Source of the DNA: Chinchilla lanigera
Taxonomy: Eukaryota; Chordata; Mammalia; Rodentia; Chinchillidae
DNA: 64,000 nucleotides
Assembly: GCF_000276665.1 (NCBI RefSeq)
Contig: NW_004955481.1
Location: 100,899-164,898 of the forward strand
Direction: 5' to 3'
Both the position numbers and the translations under genes were made by a program. The number at the start of each line of letters is the position of its first letter. Positions within the stretch are counted from its first letter, which is position 1. Below the pieces are notes generated by a model. The model was not told the DNA's origin. It did not search any database and saw nothing but the letters and a program-made list of their open reading frames with translations. Shown here piece by piece: positions 58,440 through 64,000 of this stretch.

Positions 58440-59860
58440 ATCAGCTTGCATCAATTCCAGCTTACCCTGAAAAGCTTTCCCAGCTCCTATAGCCCAGTAC
58501 AATATCCATTTCACTGAGAGTTCACTCGTTTACTTATTTAGAACTGTTAAGCACATACTATATGAAAACTATGATGGCAGGCTTTGAAAATGGAAAGTTG
58601 AATCAGACATAAATCTGTCCACAAATCACAGTTGTGCTCTACAGAGAAATAACCATGCAGAAGGGTAAAAGAGATAAGAGTTAAGAAGTGTACAATGAAA
58701 GTGTACACAGAAGTTTAGAGAAAAGGAGTTTGTGGAGAACCATGAAAACCTCTAGGGAGAAGGAACACTTCAGTTCAGTCAAAGCATTTGAGAACTTAAT
58801 AAGAGGAACATTTCAGACAGAATCAACAGTTTCAGCAAACAGGTGGTATGAAATCAACAAGTGAAAATTTACAATTTCAGTTCAACTGAATTGAAGCAGG
58901 CAAATAGGATACAGTTTAGTTATCCTTTAATTATTTTATATGTATGGCAGCTGCTTTACTCCAAATATTAATATGTCAACTTGTATAGTATTTATTGAAT
59001 AAGTTAGAGATATATGATTAGGACACATAGGGTAACACAGGAATCACTGATTCCAAAACTTTCAGGACCTTACTGTGAATGTCCCACCCATCCAGGGACC
59101 CCTACACAGCAGACAGCCACAACATTATGGAGATCTAATTTGGGACTCTGGCACAGAGGTCTTTGGCAGCTATTCCTGTGTGTCTATAGCTGTTCGTCTG
59201 CTTTATAACTGCATACAAAAAATGAAGCTGTCTCAGAAAGGTCACAGTTGCAGGGTCTAGGTGCTGGTTGAGAGCCAGAGGTGGAAAATATGCTCTTTTG
59301 AATCTGAATGTATCCAGAGCAGCTCCAGAGAGAACTGCAAAATAACGTGGAATTTTTTGAGGGAACTTTTTAATTGGACACATTTCTAAACAGAGAAATA
59401 TTAATAGTTAACATATATCCTTCCAAAAAGCACAGAACATTTGAGATGGTGTCTTTATTGATATTGTTCTTTACTACTTATGCTATCAAGGATGTGCAAT
59501 TACATAGGCACCAATAATGGCTTCTGAATTGAGTTAGTTCTGCTGCCTCATTGTATAGTGCCTCAACAGCTTTCAGAATATTGTGAGAATCCTTCTGTCA
59601 GTGACAAAATACATTCTAGAATTCAAGGAGCATAACCTCTACACTGGTATTTTTCCTAAGACTCTAAGCAACTTGCATTTCAGCACCACCCATCTCCAAC
59701 TACCTCTGAAAGAAAAAATCTTTAAGAATCATCTTAGTGCTTCCTCTGTCATCCTTTGTTTATATGACATGAACAAGCAGATATTTACTGCCTCCAATAT
59801 CATTTCTATGGCAAAACTAAGAGGGATTTTGGCTCACATAAATATATGAGTGTTTGCTTC
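58440..59860. other. Gene-less stretch, nothing recognised
   Basis: Ordinary intergenic DNA with only short chance frames. Confidence 0.4.
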
Positions 59861-59864
59861 ATAT

Positions 59865-60400
59865 ATTTGCTGACCATTTTTATGTCTTTATTTGAGAACT
59901 ATCTGTTCAAATCATTTGTCTCCTTTTAAAACAGACGTCATTTTCATTGTTGTTGTGCTGTTTTAGTTTTGCTTTGGGGTTTTTTGCTTTTTTTGTTTGT
60001 TTTTGCTTGATTGGTTGCTCTTGTTTCCTTCTGCTTGACCTTAAATATTCTGGCTATTAATCCCTTGTCGGATGAAAGGTTTACAAATATTTCTCTCATT
60101 CTGCTCTTTGTCTCTTTTGCTCTTGATAGTTTCTTTTTCTGTGAAAAAAGCTTCTTATTTAATATAATCTCATTTGTCAACTTTTGCTTTTTTTGCTTGT
60201 ACTTTAGGGTCTTATCCAAAAACTCTTTACCTATACAAATATCTTGAGGTATTTCCCCTGTGATTTTTGTAGTAATTATAATTTCAGGTGTTACATTCAT
60301 TTTAAGTTTGATTCATTTTAAGTTGATCTCTGGTGAGAGGTAGGGATGTAGCTTTGTTCTTCCATATAGTTATGATAGATTTTCTAATGCCCTCCAGGTT
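59865..60400 (-). mobile_element. Old L1 ORF2 fragment, antisense
   Basis: 'ggctattaatcccttgtcggatg', 'tttgcaaatatttctctcattctg' and 'aatctcatttgtcaacttttgc' are typical of reversed L1 ORF2. The minus-strand frame 59944-60300 (PEIIITTKITGEIPQDICIGKEF...) is a remnant of the ORF2 C-terminal half. Confidence 0.85.
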
Positions 60401-61880
60401 TCAGGAAGTGTCTCTTGGGGATGTAGTTAGAAGCAGTCATCTTGAACTGGCCTGACTAGTGGACAAATTACATGTCTCCTCCATACAGACCCTTTCCCTG
60501 ATAACCTCTTAGTCGTTTAGGTGTTAGCAAAGGTAAAATGAGCTGGCACAGCAATAGCACTACTTTAAACAAAAAAGAAAATCAGACAACTTATAAGTAC
60601 ATCTAGAATTCATTCTAAACCTGATATCCAATTCAACAACAGAGAGAGTAGATAGTATCCAAGACCTAAAACAGCTTGGTCTTTGGACAGTATCTAAGAG
60701 CCAATGCCACTGGTTACACAGTATACTAGATACAGAGTGTAGTGAGTACACAGTTATGTGCACTGGTAAGGCTAATTTTTGGGTGAGATGATAATAAAAT
60801 TATTTAGAAGGCACTAAACTGGCACAGTGGATTATAGCTGAATATTATCCTGGATGTGGGACCCTGAGAGTGACTCAGGGTCTACATTATTGAAGGAAAG
60901 CTGTGTCTTGGATTTAAAATAATTTATAAGAATTTGGAATCTATCTTCATTATCCCTACATCGTAGTATATACAGTTCTAGACATCATAACTTTTAATAA
61001 GTTACCTAAGGCAGTTCATTATATTCTTAAAACAATTTAAATACTTCTAGATACCAACAACGTTATCTGGTTACTATATTTTAAAGGATGCATCAAAAAG
61101 AAGAAAGTCAAAGAAAGGAATTTGTTTGATCAGCAGAGGGTAAATGTTCTGTAAACCCATCTTCTGATAAAGCATGCACATAAGGAATACAAAAAATCAT
61201 TAGCTTTCACTGATGGCCACTTCATAGGCTGATTTTGGTGGAAACTGATAACTCAATTGTTTTATTATATTTTCAATAAAGAGGACATAATGGAGTGATT
61301 TGATATTATTCCTTCAGAGAGAATTGAGGAAATTCGTATAGCATACTAAACCTTTATTAATATACTGGGGAGAAACACCCCAAACCTGCTGGAGACACAA
61401 AGAGGCAGAGTCACTGAGCCACTACCCCAGTCCTAAGGACCTCTGGACTCTTACAAAGCCAGCACATATATACTGGATTATAAAAGTAATCCCATTCATT
61501 GTAGATCATTTGAAAGAAAAAGAAAATAAAAGTGAGGAAAAAGGAATTCAAAATGTCCCATGTTCTCACCAGTTGGAACTGCAAACATTTTCTTCCTGCC
61601 ATTATTCTGGGTACCTGCCTATGTGGTTAGGGTATAGACTTACCTCATGCTGGCTTTAATTTTATATCAAAAGATATCATTTGTTGTGATCTGGGAATTT
61701 TAGATGTTATAGGTTATTACTTTTGATTTTCAAGAAATTTACTGACCTATGTGTAGCTACTTTTTAGCTTCTTTGCTAATTTCCTATTAATTCTGAGTTT
61801 CCTACCTTTTTCTCCTCTCTCATGTGTTTATTTATACAATTGTATTGTTTCTAAATTATTTGCTATTTCCTTTTTCCTTT
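60400..61880. other. Gene-less stretch; faint ID-like trace at 61400-61437
   Basis: Mostly unrecognised. 61400-61437 reversed reads 'gactggggtagtggctcagtgactctgcc', which could be a worn ID A-box half. Confidence 0.35.
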
Positions 61881-61884
61881 TTTA

Positions 61885-62335
61885 ATGTGTGTTTATTTTA
61901 TTAGTACATATTTGTGGTACATAATGATTACAGTTGTCATGGAGAACTGGTCCATGTTCATAACATGTCTTAATTTTTCTTTCTTTTTTAAACCACCACC
62001 TACCCATTGCTCCTTCCTCCTTCCAACTCTTGGTCCTCTTCCCATTTGCAAAAGCTCTATTTTCCTCATTCTTTCCCTTTTTTTTGCTTCCTCTCCCTCC
62101 CTTCCCTACTCCCTCCATCTCTTGCCCCTCCATCCATTTGAAAAAGATCTCCATCATAAGCATCTTATGTCTCTTGCCTCACACTTTTACAATAATGAAA
62201 AATAAAGTAATGAAGGCCACTGCTTTCATTCTTTTTTATTTGAATGGAGTATCCGTACTACTTCGCCATTGTGAAGGATATAAGCCTGCAATAGACATAT
62301 CCTCTCATACACTTGCGTACTCCCCATCCCTGTAA
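61885..62335 (-). mobile_element. Old L1 3'-UTR/ORF2-end fragment, antisense
   Basis: 'agtacatatttgtggtacataatgattacagttgtc', 'gaatggagtatccgtactacttcgccattgtgaaggatataa' and 'ctgcaatagacat' follow the reversed L1 tail pattern. Confidence 0.6.
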
Positions 62336-63378
62336 TCACGAGTTTTGTTGTGGTCATTCTTTACTTTTTTGCTTTTCTTCTCTACATTACAAAATGTAGA
62401 TACTTATGAATTGCCATTTAGAAAAATTTTCTTTTAAAATCCAACTAATATGTTCAGGATGCTAAATCATCCTTTTTTTTCTATACATCTGTTTAATTGT
62501 GGTGAGTTTTCTTTATTGTACTTAGGACTTTTGCATTAGTCTTGCCAAATAAGGGTTGTGAAGAATAATTCAATTTTAAAGTCATTCTTACGTTTTTATT
62601 ATCAAAATTTCTCAATTTTAAAAAAGTGAAAGGGAAAATTTTCATTTTTTTCTAACCTAAGAAAGGTTTATATGGAAATTCTATTTATATTAACATGTTC
62701 ACAATAATTTTTATATGAGAGAAATTAATTTGGAGCCTAAATGTGGATGCATATTTGTGAATATTTTTTTCTTCTTTTTCTAGTTGTAGCTGGTTTATTG
62801 TATTTGGGGGGTACCTCAAACAGAAGCAGATAGTATGATTATTCAAATTTATTTTTGGTCCGTGAATATCTGGATTTTTTGATTCATAATTTTGTATATC
62901 TTCACTTTTTTTCTTCCTTAGACTTGCCAGATTTTTAAATTTTATTTTATTTTATTTTATTTATAACAGATTTGGATGGATCTATGATCAGTTCCTATGT
63001 TGCTTTCTGCTTTGCTATCCATTTACTTTTACTTTCAGCATTATCTTATCTCCAACCTTCCTCATAGAGGCGCTTACTGGGAAGACCTCTCATTTATTGA
63101 TTCTAGAGAATAAAGTAGGAAAAGATACAAAGTGTACAAGAGGAAATGAAGGAATTCCAAGGTAGTAGAAGGATCAGGCAAAGCACAGACAAGTCAGGTA
63201 AGGATACTGAGGTGAAGGCAGAGAGAGGGTTAATAATTGAGGTGTATGTAGCCTGAGGAGTGAGAAAATACCCACTAGAAAACATGGAAATTTACTCTGG
63301 GGCTTGACGTATGAAAGTAGGGTCATATATTTTTATTGAATAATTAAATCCTGAAGTCTGATCCCTTCCACTCTGGAC
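62336..63378. other. AT-rich upstream region of the plus-strand OR
   Basis: No exon identified. Includes a (TTTTA)n run at 62934-62962. If the OR has 5'-UTR exons, this interval is probably intron. Confidence 0.4.
62934..62962. repeat. (TTTTA)n microsatellite
   Basis: Five or six pentanucleotide units. Confidence 0.93.
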
Positions 63379-63391
63379 TATCTCCTTACAG
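63379..63391 (+). other. Predicted 3' splice site upstream of plus-strand OR
   Basis: The sequence tatctccttacag ends in AG at 63390-63391, and the coding ATG begins 6 bases later. It fits the usual OR layout of one coding exon joined to upstream 5'-UTR exons. No upstream exon was identified. Confidence 0.6.
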
Positions 63392-63397
63392 GGACTT

Positions 63398-64000
63398 ATG
63401 GGAGCAGAATCTGGGGCCAATGGAACAGCCATTGCTGAGTTTATTCTGCTGGGCTTGGTGGAGACACCAGGGCTTAGACCAGTTGTTTTTGTGCTCTTCT
63501 TCTTTGCCTACTTGATCACAGTTGGGGGAAACCTCAGCATCCTGGCAGCTGTCTTGGTGGACCCCAAACTCCACACTCCCATGTACTTCTTCCTGGGGAA
63601 CCTCTCAGTGCTGGATATTGGGTGCATCACTGTCACCATCCCCGCAATGTTGGGTCGTCTTGTGTCCCACAAGCGTACAATTCCATATGGAGCCTGCCTC
63701 ACACAGCTCTTCTTCTTTCACCAGTTGGCTGGTGTAGACTGCTTCCTGTTGACAGCCATGGCCTATGACCGATTCCTGGCCATCTGCCGGCCCCTCAACT
63801 ACAGCACCCGCATGAGCCAGCCAGTCCAGAGGATATTGGTGGCTGTGTCCTGGGTATGTTCCTTCACCAATGCACTAACCCATACTGTGGCCATATCCAC
63901 ACTCAACTTCTGTGGCCCCAATGTGATCAATCACTTCTACTGTGACCTCCCACAACTGTTCCAACTCTCCTGCTCTAGCACCCAACTCAACGAGCTGCTG
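63398..64000 (+). CDS. OR3A: Olfactory receptor, OR3A1/2/3-like, N-terminal 201 residues (cut by window end)
   Basis: Opens at the ATG at 63398 and stays open to the last base (201 codons), ending around the start of TM5. It carries NGT glycosylation at 8-10, [16 protein letters not shown] at 58-73, [10 protein letters not shown] at 121-130 (Phe for Tyr in DRY, which I also recall from human OR3A1), Cys100, and [18 protein letters not shown] at 171-188. Of the ORs in this window it looks closest to human OR3A1/OR3A3 as I remember them (ESGANGT N-terminus, [14 protein letters not shown]). It is the only OR on the plus strand and so faces the array. A strong pyrimidine tract and acceptor AG lie at 63379-63391, leaving a 6-base 5' UTR on the coding exon. 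The C-terminal third is outside the window. Confidence 0.94.
   Translation, partial: MGAESGANGTAIAEFILLGLVETPGLRPVVFVLFFFAYLITVGGNLSILAAVLVDPKLHTPMYFFLGNLSVLDIGCITVTIPAMLGRLVSHKRTIPYGACLTQLFFFHQLAGVDCFLLTAMAYDRFLAICRPLNYSTRMSQPVQRILVAVSWVCSFTNALTHTVAISTLNFCGPNVINHFYCDLPQLFQLSCSSTQLNELL

Noticed and set aside
1..64000. A previously undescribed multi-gene system
   Set aside because: Everything coding that I can support is a known OR family or a retroelement; novelty is limited to the array's structure and repeats.

Overview
The window is nuclear DNA from a mammal, most likely a rodent outside the mouse/rat lineage. It carries tRNA-derived ID SINEs, 7SL-derived B1 SINEs, a B1+ID dimer, L1 elements with a purine-rich 3' UTR, MaLR LTRs and ancient L2, MIR and MER2 repeats. 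The ID consensus (tail 'ggtaccggagaaaaacc') is not the classical rat form. Beaver or a related lineage is a guess I cannot test here. Two N runs (42850-42974 and 56034-56243) show this is a draft assembly.

The only protein-coding genes I can support are intronless olfactory receptor (OR) coding exons of the class II OR3A type. Four are intact on the minus strand (6878-7813, 13999-14940, 26589-27524, 40151-41086). A fifth, on the plus strand, starts at 63398 and runs off the window. Two broken OR 3' ends lie at about 3868-4008 (minus) and 12445-12641 (plus). The human OR3A genes lie in the OR cluster on 17p13.3, so this is probably the equivalent locus.

The minus-strand genes sit in a segmental-duplication array. 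Three copies of a unit lie at about 4.7-11.5, 23.4-31.2 and 33.1-44.8 kb. In plus-strand order each holds an L2 tail, a (GATA) tract, a MIR, an OR on the minus strand, a 5'-UTR-proximal region with a splice acceptor in two of the three copies, and a MER2 DNA transposon. A second block (about 1.3-4.0, 11.4-14.9 and 31.2-32.5 kb) follows the unit. It ends in an OR remnant in the first copy and an intact OR in the second, and is truncated in the third. Unit-specific insertions (IDs, B1s, L1s, MaLR) came after the duplications.

From about 45 to 63 kb there are no genes. This part holds two long degraded L1s end to end (46.0-50.5 and 50.65-56.4 kb, with SINEs inserted), then SINEs, antisense old L1 pieces and unrecognised AT-rich DNA leading to the plus-strand OR.

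Each OR would act alone as an odorant GPCR in olfactory neurons, with one receptor chosen per cell, so there is no operon-like cooperation. I found no CRISPR array, RNA gene or new multi-gene system. The notable content is the evolution of the array: differential repair and decay of splice acceptors, an inverted OR fragment, nested retroelements and a young ID family.
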